A DNA stretch of 64,000 bases from Trichobilharzia regenti (Eukaryota > Platyhelminthes > Trematoda > Strigeidida > Schistosomatidae): contig OX235267.1 in NCBI GenBank assembly GCA_944472135.2, positions 33,635,312-33,699,311 of the forward strand. Reading direction: 5' to 3'. This document shows, one piece after another, positions 42,746 to 52,390 of this stretch (its first letter is position 1; the number at the start of each line of letters is the position of its first letter). The position numbers and the translations under genes are program-made. The notes under the pieces were generated by a model. The model was given only the letters and a program-made list of their open reading frames with translations, ran no database searches and was not told where the DNA came from.

Positions 42746-43376
42746 AATCTTGATTGTTTGTCTGTTCTTTAATTGCTTATAATTCTTCAATTTATTTAGA
42801 ACTCTTAAGTAATTTTGTATTCTCTTCTTTCTTCCTATGTGTATCCTGAGTAAAATTCAATCATCAAACTATTCATATTATTACATAACTTCTTTCTTTA
42901 ACAACTGTTTATGATAACTCATCACCTTTGTTACTACCTTAATTTCATTAACACCTTATCTTCTTGACTGGTTTTGTATTACGTAACTCCAACAACTAAT
43001 CTTCACCTGTTTAGTTAAAATAGTTAACCAAGTGTATTTTTGTTTGACAAACTTAATGTACACACATACAAAATAACACATATATTTCCGATTGTACAGC
43101 TAAGAAAATGAATTCGCCGAAAAGAGATTCTTCGGTGAACTACGTGTTTTGTTTTCATTTACTCCTGGGTGGGGATTATCTATGAATCATCTGTAAGAAT
43201 CTGTGACTTTTCGCATGCATTACTACATTCCAGAATAGATAATATTATTGTCAAGTTACACAGGTAGAATCAAATGACCTTAAATCTATAATAAGTTACT
43301 CAGATTCAGTTTTACCAAGTAACATGAATTCCCTGAGAAGACCTGTTTATGATTAGTGATAACATAAACGAAACCG
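42746..43376. other. probable PLE lineage D 3' region, then featureless intron
   Basis: AACAACTGTTTATGATAACT and CATCACCTTTGTTACTACC near 42902-42945 recur at about 62077-62110, so the untranslated end is shared with the fragments at 61.3-62.1 kb. Nothing recognised after about 43050. Confidence 0.45.
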
Positions 43377-43510
43377 TCGGTGTGACATTGGTTCACGCAT
43401 GTCGTCGGGCTTCGATTCTCGGTCGACACAGTCGAAAACTTCGGCTAGCTTACCAGCTGGTAGAAAACCTCAAAAAGACGGAAGGTTGGATGTCAAACTG
43501 AAACTTCAGA
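43377..43510 (+). repeat. SINE-2-like head, diverged
   Basis: GTCGGTGTGACATTGGTTCA, GCATGTCGTCGGGCTTCGAT, TCTCGGTCGACAC is a decayed tRNA-like head; ACCAGCTGGTAGAAAACC follows. No RTE-like 3' end. Confidence 0.45.
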
Positions 43511-43625
43511 AAACGCTTGAAGAATCCATGAAATCACCATAGAATGCCAACCTACTGTAAACATTTCATAAAAACTGAACAAAAAACACAAAATGACGAA
43601 AAAAAATAAAGACTTAAGCGCTTAC

Positions 43626-44051
43626 AGGATTTTTCTTTGGTTTCGGCATCATGTCAACTGAATTATTTTGATCGGTAGTTGGCATTGGCACTGACTCTTT
43701 CGTATGCATATTTGCAACTAACGCATAATCTGGTAGACTTGTTTTGCACAAATTAGCAGTATTATTATTTTTAGCAGATTGACGACGTGCACTTTTATGA
43801 TCAGCAGGCATAGCCGATTTATTGTATTGTACTGTACTATACACTGATGCATAGGTTGTTAACGGTGCTGAAGTTTTTCGGTGTTTACTTTGATTATGTG
43901 AACGATATTTATGCGAAGATGTCGGAGGAGCAGAGTTAGGTGGCCATAGATTATTGACTCTCTCAGGACTGGTACTGATTTCGTTATTGATGATTACTGC
44001 TGACAAGTCAATCTTTTCTTTATCACATGAGAGATCCATAGTGTTTCCTTC
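43626..44051 (-). CDS. TRPM: TRPM channel, exon D (142-codon linker cassette)
   Basis: Open frame from EGNTMDLSCDKEK to MPKPKKNP, bounded by the acceptor cttgtatag and the donor GTAAGC. It starts and ends in phase 0 and is exactly 426 nt, so inclusion or skipping would keep the frame. The composition is polar (Ser, Thr, Asn, Lys, Pro) with no hydrophobic segment or recognised domain. An internal ATG near the start could be mistaken for a gene start, but the frame is open back to the acceptor and its phase matches the previous exon. Inferred to be part of the disordered linker ahead of S1, and a possible alternative cassette. Confidence 0.75.
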
Positions 44052-44131
44052 CTATACAAGATGAGACAGAGACGAGGGGAAGAGAGACAGAAAGGTAAAA
44101 GGATTATAGTAAATTACTAACAGGTGAGTAT

Positions 44132-44150
44132 ATATATATATATATATGTA
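44132..44150. repeat. (TA)n microsatellite
   Basis: Simple TA run between TRPM exon D and the PLE piece. Confidence 0.8.
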
Positions 44151-44214
44151 TATGTCAGATGCTGCGTGGACAGTATCTACAATATGTTGCAATATCGAGG
44201 AATTTAATCCCTGT

Positions 44215-44400
44215 ATGTTCTCCTTTGCTCAGCCAAACTGGGAAGTGTTCTCTAACGCAGCGGGATATGTTTCGCGAAGAACATCCTATGTACCTACGTC
44301 CTCAAGAGCAGGTGAATACATTACAATACACATGAAATTAGACAATCGAGGTAACAATTCCTTGACATTAAGGTGTACCAGCGAACAACTAGAGTAGATT
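44215..44400 (-). pseudogene. Penelope-like GIY-YIG fragment
   Basis: Minus strand: VFTCS, RRYIGCSSRNISR, CVREHFPVWLSKGEHTGI (YIG core and the EH helix). Only this core is left. A plus-strand frame over the same bases (44146-44397) is a shadow. Confidence 0.65.
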
Positions 44401-44435
44401 ATTCGTAAAGCGGCAGCAATGAACGCTTTTGGTTA

Positions 44436-44565
44436 CAGGATTTCATCATGAACTGACACTGGTTAGAGAATCACTGGAAAACCTGGGAGTACTGGACAGC
44501 TAGCTGTTTCGTCAGCCTATCTTGAAACTCTTCAGCAGTATACACCCACCGGGGTTCTTATCCTC
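44436..44565 (-). repeat. SINE-1 3' half
   Basis: Tail CATCATGAACTGACACTGG, ribozyme module 44487-44543 and the start of the tRNA-like part (CCGGGGTTC). The body is absent. Confidence 0.65.
44487..44543 (-). ncRNA. SINE-1 ribozyme-like module, full core, weak stem II
   Basis: Minus strand: TATACTG, core CTGAAGA, GTTTC...GCTGAC, GAAA, the palindrome ACAGCTAGCTGT as stem III, C, then CAGTAC. Core and cleavage triplet are canonical; stem II has lost most pairs through an insertion. Confidence 0.5.
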
Positions 44566-44639
44566 AATGATCTCTTCAGACAATTTTTAAGTACTTCACT
44601 TGCAGTGTCACCCCTAAAATTCTAAGTTTAGGTGCAACA

Positions 44640-44735
44640 CTTTTTTAGCTGCCTTATCAATCCTGCTGCGTTCGAGAGCACCTTCAAGTTTGGCTGAGCA
44701 GAGGAGAACGGGAAACCCCTCCTGAATGATCTGCC
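44640..44735 (+). pseudogene. Penelope-like nuclease scrap
   Basis: One frame reads CVREHLQVWLSRGERETPPE, matching the EH helix after the YIGR motif (xREHxPxWLSxGE). Lies opposite in orientation to the fragment at 44215-44400. Confidence 0.55.
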
Positions 44736-44989
44736 TACAGTTTTGTTGCTTACTTTAATATTTTACCTAATTCTGTAATTATTACCTCTATTCCTCTGAC
44801 CTGTACATTCTCATCCAAACGCGTACATATCCTTTCTTGGTTAAATAATTAATTGTCGGTCTTTGTTTGCCATTGATTCTGTTATTCTTAATGTCTCACG
44901 CTACAATTGTGTGTTGCTAAACTGTTGGGGTAGCCTGTTGTTTAACTATTTCGATTTTTCAAGTGTTGGTTGTAGGGATTGAGTGGTTA

Positions 44990-45480
44990 CAGGACTTCAT
45001 CATGAGCTGACACTAGTTAGAGAACTATTGGAAAACTGCGTCGGTGGCACAGTGGTTAGGATTCTCGCCGACCATGCACATGGTCCGGGGTTCGAGCCCA
45101 CGCCGACGCACACCTGATATCCATGGTCGGCCTGCGAAATTTGGGCTACCGATATTCCATACTTGTACCAAAAATACGGTGTGGAATCAAGCTGTAATCA
45201 AAAATAAAAAAAAAGAATAATAAAAATACTGGACAGCTGTTTCGTACTAGTTTGGGACTCTTCATCAGTACATAATTCATGGGCCATTGGATCGGTTCCC
45301 CGTGGCTAAATGGTATACGAGCTCGCTGGCCTTGTAACTAGGAGGTCCTGGGTTCGAGCCCCGGTGGGTGCGTGCTGACGAAGAGTCCAAAACCAGGCTG
45401 ACGAAACAGCTGTCCAGTACTCTCTGGCAGGCTTTCCAATGGTTCTCTAACTAATGTCAGCTCATGATGAAATCCTATTG
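44990..45480. repeat. SINE-1 inverted dimer interrupted by a SINE-2 insertion
   Basis: Minus tail (GACTTCATCATGAGCTGACA ... ATTGGAAAACT) is cut at about 45035 and resumes at TACTGGACAGC (45230), where the minus ribozyme module begins. After GTACATAATTCATGGGCC the plus tRNA-like part follows with B box GGGTTCGAGCCCC, then the module at 45370-45424 and the tail to GATGAAATCC. Confidence 0.78.
45036..45228 (+). repeat. SINE-2 short form (alternative 3' end)
   Basis: Head GCGTCGGTGGCACAGTGGTT with A box TGGCACAGTGG, B box GGGTTCGAGCCC, then CTGATATCCATGGTCGGCC, ACTTGTACCAAAAATACGG, TGTGGAATCAAGCTGTAATC and an A-rich tail. It shares the head of SINE-2 but not the RTE-like 3' end. Inserted in a SINE-1 tail. 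Confidence 0.8.
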
Positions 45481-45956
45481 CGGTTTTGTTTGAATAAGTC
45501 CAAAGTTATGCCATGTAGAATATTTCAACTTGGACTATCAGCGATAAACGTGTTTGATTCTTGCTGACAGAGTTGTGATCCCACCTTGTTGGAAATATTT
45601 CCCTCGATTCTTGGGTATCTTTTACGGTTGTTCTTTTTTTTCAGTTAACTAATTTTGTACCTAAGAAATTCTTGAACTGCATAACTGTCTAGTGGAGTTG
45701 TTGAAGTAATTTTACGTTTCTAATATCTTCTTATTGCTTAATAGTAGATTAAAGGACGTTGTGGCATTGGGAATCACTTTCGGAAGTTTGGTCGGCTATA
45801 CAGAAGAATGCACAGATTGATTACCTGTCTTTAAATGAAAATACTTGTGCTATGGTTGTTACAAAAGTAAAGATTTATTGCATGAATTGAAACAAGCAGT
45901 CAGGTAGGATAGGTTCCTGGAAAGAACAGAGATCCTCTGTTTGAAGATTACGGTCA

Positions 45957-45960
<4 letters not shown>
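45481..45960. other. no feature seen (TRPM intron)
   Basis: AT-rich intron without recognised content. Confidence 0.45.

Positions 45961-45992
<32 letters not shown>
45961..45992. repeat. (AT)n microsatellite
   Basis: Sixteen uninterrupted AT units. Confidence 0.9.
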
Positions 45993-45995
<3 letters not shown>

Positions 45996-46008
45996 AGGTT
46001 ACTTGTTT

Positions 46009-46295
46009 TGTAGTAGCTAACAGTGGAATCTAGGAGGAGTGTTTCGTCCTATTTTGGGCTCGTCAGTTAGGTATACGAGGCAAGTTCGTATACCATTGCC
46101 TTGTAACCGGAAGGTCCTGGGTTTGAACCCTGGCGGTGGGTGCGTACTGATGATGATTCCCAAACTACGATGAAACAGCAGCTATCCAGTACTCCAGTGC
46201 TGGTTTTCAATGGTTGTCTAACTGATATCAATGCGTGATCAACTCGTAAAAACAAATCTAATCCTTACAAACCCACTATTGAGAATTATACGCAA
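46009..46295. repeat. chimera: Sm-alpha-type ribozyme joined to SINE-1b
   Basis: 46020-46080 in minus orientation is an Sm-alpha-type hammerhead. At about 46080 it joins a plus-oriented SINE-1b tRNA-like part (GCCTTGTAACCGGAAGGTCC, B box GGGTTTGAACCC), ribozyme-like module (about 46143-46196, core ATGATGA) and tail CAACTCGTAAAAACAAATC. The two lineages are fused head to head. Confidence 0.75.
46022..46083 (-). ncRNA. Sm-alpha-type hammerhead motif
   Basis: Minus strand: CCTAA, core CTGACGA, GCCC/GGAC with loop AAAATA, GAAA, CACTCCTC, CTAGATTCC. Core and GAAA complete; one stem II mismatch and a CTC instead of GTC triplet. Stem I shows CTA/TAG where the family has CCAG/CTGG. Confidence 0.65.
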
Positions 46296-46333
46296 CTACA
46301 AATTAAAGTTCTAATGAACAAGTTGTGAATTGC

Positions 46334-46353
46334 TATGTGTGTGTGTGTGTGTG
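46334..46353. repeat. (GT)n microsatellite
   Basis: About ten GT units. Confidence 0.85.
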
Positions 46354-46624
46354 AAGCAATCAAAAATAAACATGAATTGTTTTAATTTTATAAACACTAT
46401 GAGATTAGTTTTATAAGAGAATATTTAGAAAAAATGCAATTAAAACTTCGGCTTGAAGAATTTGTTGTTATTTAGAGGAGTGTGAAAAAAACTCTCCATA
46501 ACAGAAAAACAGTATACTTAATTATGAGAAGGAAAGAAAAACAAATTTTTTGCTGTTGTTGTTGTTTTTACTATTATTATTATTTTTTTTTCGAGAGTTA
46601 CTCTGACAGAATTTGATTTGTTTT

Positions 46625-47025
46625 TCAAGTTTGATAACGGGGTGATGTTACTCAGAGAACCATTGAAAATCAGAGACTAGTAGGCAGTTGTTTCGTCCTA
46701 GCACAAGACTCTTCATCAGTACACACACACGACCGCAGCAGGAATCGAAATTCAATACCTTCAGGTTATGACGTCAAGCCCATTGACTATTCAGCCATTT
46801 GGGGCGGAATGCAGCAGTCCATGAATTCTGACTTTTGTCAATTCGTGATGTTGGCACGAATACCAGCCAGTGTCATCGACAAGTATTTGTTCTCATACCC
46901 TGACTGGTTGACCCTAACCAGTCATGACTTCTCACTAGAACTCTAAGCAACTTTGTCCGGTAGTTAGTCACTAGCAACAATCAGATTAATTTCCGGGAGT
47001 TCGTTGGTAGGAATTCGATTTGTTT
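46625..47025 (-). repeat. SINE-1b copy
   Basis: Tail, module (about 46668-46722: GTTTCGTCC, GACTCTTCATCAGTAC), tRNA-like part with worn B box (AATCGAAATTC), body (CAAGTATTTGTTCTCATACC, CAGTCATGACTTCTCACTAG) and AGTCACTAGCAACAATCAG. Minus orientation, near full length. Confidence 0.7.
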
Positions 47026-47069
47026 TAGGATTGGTTGTAAAGCCATTAAGTTGAGGAATTATTTCGGTT

Positions 47070-47880
47070 TAAAAGAATGGATACTGAACAAAGAATACTC
47101 TTTTCGATAACCCGTTCTTCATCAGGCTCTACAATTATATATCCATCCATAATAGTGAATGAATGAATTAGTGTTATTAACAACAACATTAATGTTGCTG
47201 TTTAAATAACATCGAATCCATAATATTGATAGATTACAGCTTAATAGCATCAACATAAAATAAGCTGAATGTCAGATAAAATTAGGAAAGATAATATTAC
47301 AAATTCATGAGTTTTTAGTTTCTACTGAAGGCCAGGGCTTGCTTCTTTTGAACACAGAGCACTAGTTGTTTGAGGTGAATTGCAGTAGCCTCTGCTGTTT
47401 GGAGCATGAGGTGCTTCGATGATTTCGGCAATTTATTAGGCACCCGGTAAATGATAGAGAAGGATTCTTACACGTTGGCTGGCTTTGTGACCAGTTTTCA
47501 ACAGATGGTTCAATATCGAACTGTTAATGTTTTTTGCTATACCTTTAATTAGCCATACTGGGATATGTTCTCGAGAACGAAAAATCAAGTTCCTAGAACA
47601 ACGGCCAATATAACTCGCTCCACTAGCTCAGTTGAATCGGTAGATACAGTTAGAAGTGGCTAGTCTAGGTACATCATCTTTCAGTTTAGGTAGCACCATC
47701 GGTCGTGTAGACAATAAGACGTGTAGTTCGCCAGCAATAAAAGTTCTTTGAACTGATTTTCTTAATTTCCTCATAATTATCTCACTTGGTATATTGCCCT
47801 TGAATTGTAGTCGTATATAAAGTGGCTTCTTTTCACTGATCATTTTAGTGACTTTGTACATACCTTCATGCACAATTAGG
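47070..47880 (-). pseudogene. Penelope-like element, 5'-truncated (lineage A, copy 2)
   Basis: Same family as 28935-29960, minus strand. Coding relic from 47873: KPLYIRLQFKGNIPSEIIMR, KSVQRTFIAGELHVLLSTR, LATSNCIYRFN, then frameshifted nuclease remains and a C-terminus (NKLPKSSKHLMLQTAEA region). The 3' part is close to copy 1 and ends with the same ribozyme-like motif (47088-47132). Independent mutations in the two copies show they decayed separately. Confidence 0.82.
47088..47132 (-). ncRNA. hammerhead-like motif at PLE lineage A end, copy 2
   Basis: Minus strand: GAGC, CTGATGA, one extra A, GAAC...GTTATC as stem II with one bulge, GAAA, AGAGTATTCT, TTGTTC. Stem I GAGC/GTTC as in copy 1. 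Confidence 0.55.
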
Positions 47881-48632
47881 ATAATTAAAAAAATAAACTA
47901 TATCTATTGTTTACTAGATAAAAAATACCTAAGGCTGATAGAGTTTGTGGATAAGTTAATGAGAAATGATAAAGGAAGATCCAGATCGGATTAGCAGTAG
48001 AAGCAGAGGAAACTGGAACCACTCGTCTTTAGGGAACCGGGTTCTAGTCAGCTAGAAGTGTACGTGGTTTATCTTCCATTTTAGATTGTACAACATGTTG
48101 AGTGGAGTGTTGGATAAGGAAGCGAAGTCATTCCATGAGGTTTTTAGGATGCATCAAGTGACATGCCTAGAATGTGCGTTATGCATGTCAGGCCATTGTC
48201 TTCTTCGTCAAGGCAGGGTTGATCATCAAACCAAAACATGACATCAATCCTTGAAATCTTTCATTGTTGATCCATAGAGAGAAGTTTAGGCAGGCTAGCT
48301 GTGAAGTCCTTAGGATGTTAAGAATCAATGACTGGAGACTGTTGACGCAGATACATTCACTCCCTGTGAACTCCTAGATCCACCAAATTTTCATTATTAT
48401 TCTCCGTGTTAATATTCTTTCTCTAGCATATTTATACCTGTTACTATAGCGTCTTTGCAGATGTTTATTCTCTCTGCCTCTTATGAAGTGTCGTACAATG
48501 AAGTGTTACAGTTTAGCGCAAAAGTTTACATTGAAAATTCAATTCATTTTTAGTTCAGCTATGCGAATGAGAATCACTATAAAATTAATGAAGGTAGAAA
48601 ATAACCAAAGCGGGCAGGCATTTAAAGCTTAC
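47881..48632. other. no feature seen (TRPM intron)
   Basis: No recognised gene or repeat between the PLE and exon C. Confidence 0.45.
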
Positions 48633-48774
48633 TTCTAATATCCTTGATGATTCTGGTGGAGTTATTTCAATTGTTGGATTCTTTTTTTCTGTGTTTGGAT
48701 TATTCGAATGATTTTTTTCCGTAGTTGAATTTTCAGTATTTGATGGCTTTTGGTCAGGTTGTTTAGTGTCACAT
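48633..48774 (-). CDS. TRPM: TRPM channel, exon C (hydrophilic linker)
   Basis: 142-nt exon bounded by the acceptor tttctcttacag and the donor GTAAGC. It begins with one base that finishes the split Glu codon of the preceding exon, giving SSE-CDTKQPDQKPS, and ends in phase 0 after SSRILE. The peptide is hydrophilic and rich in Asn, Thr, Lys, Pro and Ser, with no known domain, so it belongs to the cytosolic linker between the pre-S1 segment and S1. Assignment rests on the splice signals and exact phase continuity on both sides, not on homology. It lies just left of an inverted pair of Penelope-like fragments. Confidence 0.72.
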
Positions 48775-48872
48775 CTGTAAGAGAAAGGTAACACAGAGAT
48801 ATACTTTGGTGAAAGATACGGTTTATGCAGGTGGCGATAAGAACAACAAAGGTAGAGTATTATGTGTATATG

Positions 48873-49610
48873 TAGACAATTCAATAAATAAATTAGGTCA
48901 AATCTTAAAAGTTACGTAATACTGAAAGTGAAGTGGACAGATAATCACAGTTTAAATAAATATCATAAAAGTACTAAGGAAATGGAAAATAAGGATGGAT
49001 GGGGGGGTGATTAGAGTTTACCTAGGTCAAGGGAGAGACAAAGGTAGAACAGACTAGGATTATTCCGTCGAATTCCCATAGCTTCGGCTATGTGTAAAAG
49101 ATGGATTCGAATTCCGTTCGAAAGACTCGATGGAATGCGATAGATAACTTTGAAGGCACTATTTGTTTCCATTTGGTGACCGCTATCAACCAAATGAGCT
49201 AAAATAGAAGTTCCTATGGATTTTATTTGACGTTTTCCGAACCATGAAGGAAGATGCTCAATAGTGGCGTTTGTTAAGCTGTCTAGTTGTTCGCTTTATT
49301 TAGCTCTCTCCAAACTGTGCCTTCAAAGTTATCTATCGCATTCTATCGAGCCTTTCAAACGGAATTCGAATCAGACTTTTACACATAGCCGAAGCTATGG
49401 GAATTCGACGGAATAATCCTAGTCTGTTCTACCTTTGTCTCTCCCTTGACCTAGGTAAACTCTAATCACCCCCCCATCCATCCTTATTTTCCATTTCCTT
49501 AGTACTTTTATGATATTTATTTAAACTGTGATTATCTGTCCACTTCACTTTCAGTATTACGTAACGTTTGGGATTTGACCTCTTATTTATTGAATATATA
49601 CATGTGTGTG
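48873..49610. mobile_element. Penelope-like 3' ends as an inverted pair (lineage B)
   Basis: Left arm 48873-49168 (minus) and right arm 49316-49607 (plus) are inverted copies. Both encode FKVIYRIPSSLSNGIRI or its relic, EAMGIRRNNPS, then the 3' untranslated part through ATTACGTAAC. In the minus arm the upstream nuclease scrap (EHLPSW near 49250) is also present. Sequence matches the 3' end of the relic at 32990-33350. Confidence 0.75.
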
Positions 49611-50050
49611 TACATTAGGTTATTATTGTCAAAATATTTCAAAAATGTGATGCGTAATCAAACTGTAACTAGAGCGGGGGCGGGGTGAAGATTACTAAGA
49701 GGGTAGTGGTGATGTGTTGCAAAAGACATATTTGCTAGCAATTAAAAGAAGTTGAATAAACCTGATAAGGTTACGTAATAACATGAATAGTTTAGTGAGT
49801 AAGTTGTGATTAGGATGCACTTATAAACAAAGGAAAATATGAAATTATGTAAGAGTTGTAATGGCTGTATAAGTAGCGCGATAATTGAACATCTCGTTAA
49901 CACTGGGCATTCCATCTCAACAAATTTCCCTTTCAAAGTGATGCCTCTGTGACCTTTATGAAAATATTATCATGTTTATCTCATGTAAATTGACGTCTTT
50001 TCCATATGAAAAATATCACACACCCACACTCACTCATACAGAAAAATACT
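49611..50050 (+). other. mostly featureless; PLE scrap
   Basis: At 49870-49945 the frame SAIIEHLVNTGHSISTN matches the KHLVxTGHxI helix of PLE nucleases. Otherwise AT-rich. Confidence 0.45.
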
Positions 50051-50054
50051 CATA

Positions 50055-50400
50055 TATGAGCTGACATCAGTTAGAGAACCACTGGAAAATCTGGGAATAC
50101 TGGACAGCTGTTTCGTCTTAGTTTGGGACTCTTCAGTAGTACGCAACCACCTCAAGGGTTCGAACCCAGGACCTTCTGGCTACAAAGTAAGTCACTGGGA
50201 CCAGCTCCAATGGCCAGTCCATGAATTCCAACTTCACAGCATAGCGCGACCATTTCGCAAAGTCTTCTTCGATGAGTTACTGTCTCATCTTCAACCTGCT
50301 GTACCTTTCAGGTCACGGCTTCCCATTGGAACCCCAGGTCACTGCATGAATAGGGCCAGTCGCTATTGAGCATCAGATCAATTTTCAAGTATTGGTTTTT
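50055..50400 (-). repeat. SINE-1 copy, full length
   Basis: Tail, ribozyme module (50096-50145), B box GGGTTCGAACCC at about 50155, tRNA-like part (GGTCCCAGTGACTTAC), body to TGATGCTCAATAGCGACTGG. The next tail in the same orientation starts directly after TTTTCAAGTATTGGTTTTTG, a head-to-tail junction. Confidence 0.8.
50096..50145 (-). ncRNA. SINE-1 ribozyme module with complete core
   Basis: Minus strand: GTACTA, core CTGAAGA, GTCC/AGAC, GAAA, CAGCTGTC, CAGTAT. All core positions and the GTC triplet are canonical. One mismatch closes stem I and one lies in stem II. Confidence 0.6.
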
Positions 50401-50705
50401 GTAGGGATTTAGTTTGATTGCATGGAGGATTTCATCATGAGCTGACATCAGTTAGAAGCAGGTTGAAGATGAGGCAGAAACTCATCGAAGAAGACATTGG
50501 GAAATGGTCGCGCTATGTTGTGAATTGACAGAAGTTAAAGTTCTTGGACTGACCATTTGGTCGGGTCCAAGTGGCTCAATGGTCTATGAGCTCGCTGGCC
50601 TTGTAGGTTTTCCAGTGGTTCTCTAAGTGATATCAGCTCATGATGAAATCCTCCATTCAGTCAAACTAAATTCCTACAAAACCAATACTTGAAAATACAC
50701 ATATA
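50401..50705. repeat. SINE-1 inverted dimer lacking ribozyme modules
   Basis: Minus tail to CATCAGTTAGA, plus body (GAAGACATTGGGAAATGGTC), tRNA-like part to GCTGGCCTTGTAG, then directly the plus tail GGTTTTCCAGTGGTTCTC to GATGAAATCCTCC. The B box and ribozyme module have been deleted on both sides. Confidence 0.7.
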
Positions 50706-51289
50706 TGCCAATTTGACATTAGTCATTACAAATGCATGATGCTGCTTACATATTTCTATTAGTACAAATGTCTATCGACAGGTGACCTTCAAAGAATGGG
50801 CTTCAATTTATGTAATTTTTGATCATATATTTTAATGAATAATAAAATCCGAATAATTCTGCTGAAGTAGCTATGGCCTACACAACAAAATATTCAGAAA
50901 AAATATTGTTTTGATTTTCTCTTAAACACGCTAGGATTATTTTTAATAATTTATAATGATACTATAAAAACAGTTTGTTACATTGCCAAAAGTGAAACAA
51001 AGTCTCCTGGGTTTTGATTGGCTTGAGAGCCTTGGATTACCAGAGTTATCATTAAGTATTGTATTCAATCAACCGAGTACAACCATGTCTTCATTATTCA
51101 GCTATTGAGATGGAATCCAGTCATAGGTGAATTTGAACTTTAATGAATTTGTGATATACTGCAATGAAATTAATCATATCCTTATCATTTTCGGAAATTA
51201 TTATATTACTGGAATTCAAATGTCCTTTAAATTTAGTTCAAAGTAGATTACAACATATATGATGATAGTATATTCAATGTGAAATTGTA
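50706..51289. other. no feature seen (TRPM intron)
   Basis: AT-rich intron without recognised content. Confidence 0.45.
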
Positions 51290-51600
51290 CTTTAATTGAA
51301 TTTGAGATTTTCCCGTCGATTGATTGGACCAAACTCCTCAGTCTCAGGCTGACATGTCGGCTTCTTATGCAGATGCTTCGACGATTTGAGGATGGTAACT
51401 AGCAGTAGAATCCAGGATGCGCATTTGTGGCATTTGAAACTATGGGCACTGGGTTCGAGCCTCGGTGGTGGGAAAATCATCACTCACTGGGAAATGCAAC
51501 TACATCCAGATGACGAGTCCCAAATAGGACGAAATGCGCCTTGTCCTGGATTCCACTGCTAGTCATCGTCCACAAATGAAATTATGCCATCAAAAATAAA
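51290..51600. repeat. Sm-alpha-type repeat, most complete copy
   Basis: Flanking module (GTCGATTGATTGGACCAAAC, GCAGATGCTTCGACGA), minus 3' half of a hammerhead (ACTAGCAGTAGAATCCAGG at about 51399), then a plus tRNA-like part with B box GGGTTCGAGCCTC, the segment TCATCACTCACTGGGAAATG and a plus hammerhead module. Same order as the copies near 24.6 and 28.6 kb. Confidence 0.78.
51503..51563 (+). ncRNA. Sm-alpha-type hammerhead motif, C3 changed to A
   Basis: CATCCAG, ATGACGA, GTCC/GGAC with loop CAAATA, GAAA, ATGCGCCTTGTC, CTGGATTCC. Stem I (CCAG/CTGG, extended by AT pairs), stem II and the GTC triplet are intact. Only the first core base differs (C3 to A), and C3 is normally essential. Confidence 0.7.
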
Positions 51601-51879
51601 TGTACTATAAGCAAATATTGAGGTGAACAAAAATGAATGAATGATTATGAATTGTATTCAATCATACCATGAACTCGGTATAAATAAATAAATAAATCTA
51701 AGCGTCAGTATAAAGGTCAACATCACCTGTTATTACTAATATTTAACTGTAAATAAGCGTATTCTGAATTATTTCATTATAGTACCCAAAAATAAAACTG
51801 TTTGATTTTTAGAGGTTGTATTTATAGGGATATGTGATTAATTTCATTGCAATATATCACAAATTCATAAAAGTTAGAA
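51601..51879. other. no feature seen (TRPM intron)
   Basis: AT-rich; short (AAAT)n at 51680-51695. Confidence 0.4.
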
Positions 51880-52270
51880 TTCACACCTCGTTGAATTCTA
51901 ACCCGGTAGCTGAATGATAAAGATGATTGTTTTTTTTAACTTGAAAGTACTGAGAAGAGTTAGATCTACGATGAAGTCATGCGTGTACACTGATGTAGAG
52001 TCCTGAACTAAAGCAAAACAGATGCCTAGTGTTGTTTGATTTACAATAGATCACTTACTGATGTCAGTTTGTGATGTTGACATTTGTTGGTTACTATTAC
52101 TGTTTGATTTGATGAATCGTTATCAGAAAAATACCTTAACGCAGAAGGTGCTGGGTTCGAACCCCGGTGGGTGCGCATTATTACTTCCAGTGGTTCTGTA
52201 ACTGGTGACAGCTCATGATCAGACCTATAACCAGTCAAATGCCTGCAAGCCAACACTTGAAAATCTAGAC
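51880..52270 (+). repeat. degenerate SINE-1 pieces
   Basis: 51880-52075 holds a worn module (CACTGATGTAGAGTCC...AAAGCAAAACAGATG). 52140-52262 holds B box GGGTTCGAACCCC followed directly by the tail (CAGTGGTTCTGTAACTGG to CAAGCCAACACTTGAAAA). Confidence 0.5.
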
Positions 52271-52390
52271 TGTGGTACGATTCAAACTAACTGCCTCCGC
52301 AATTACCGGCCCACAGCTCTGCTAGCTTAAGTATGTGACCAAAGACTGACCTCTGCAAGTAGTCATTTTTATGATTAATTTTAACTCAGG

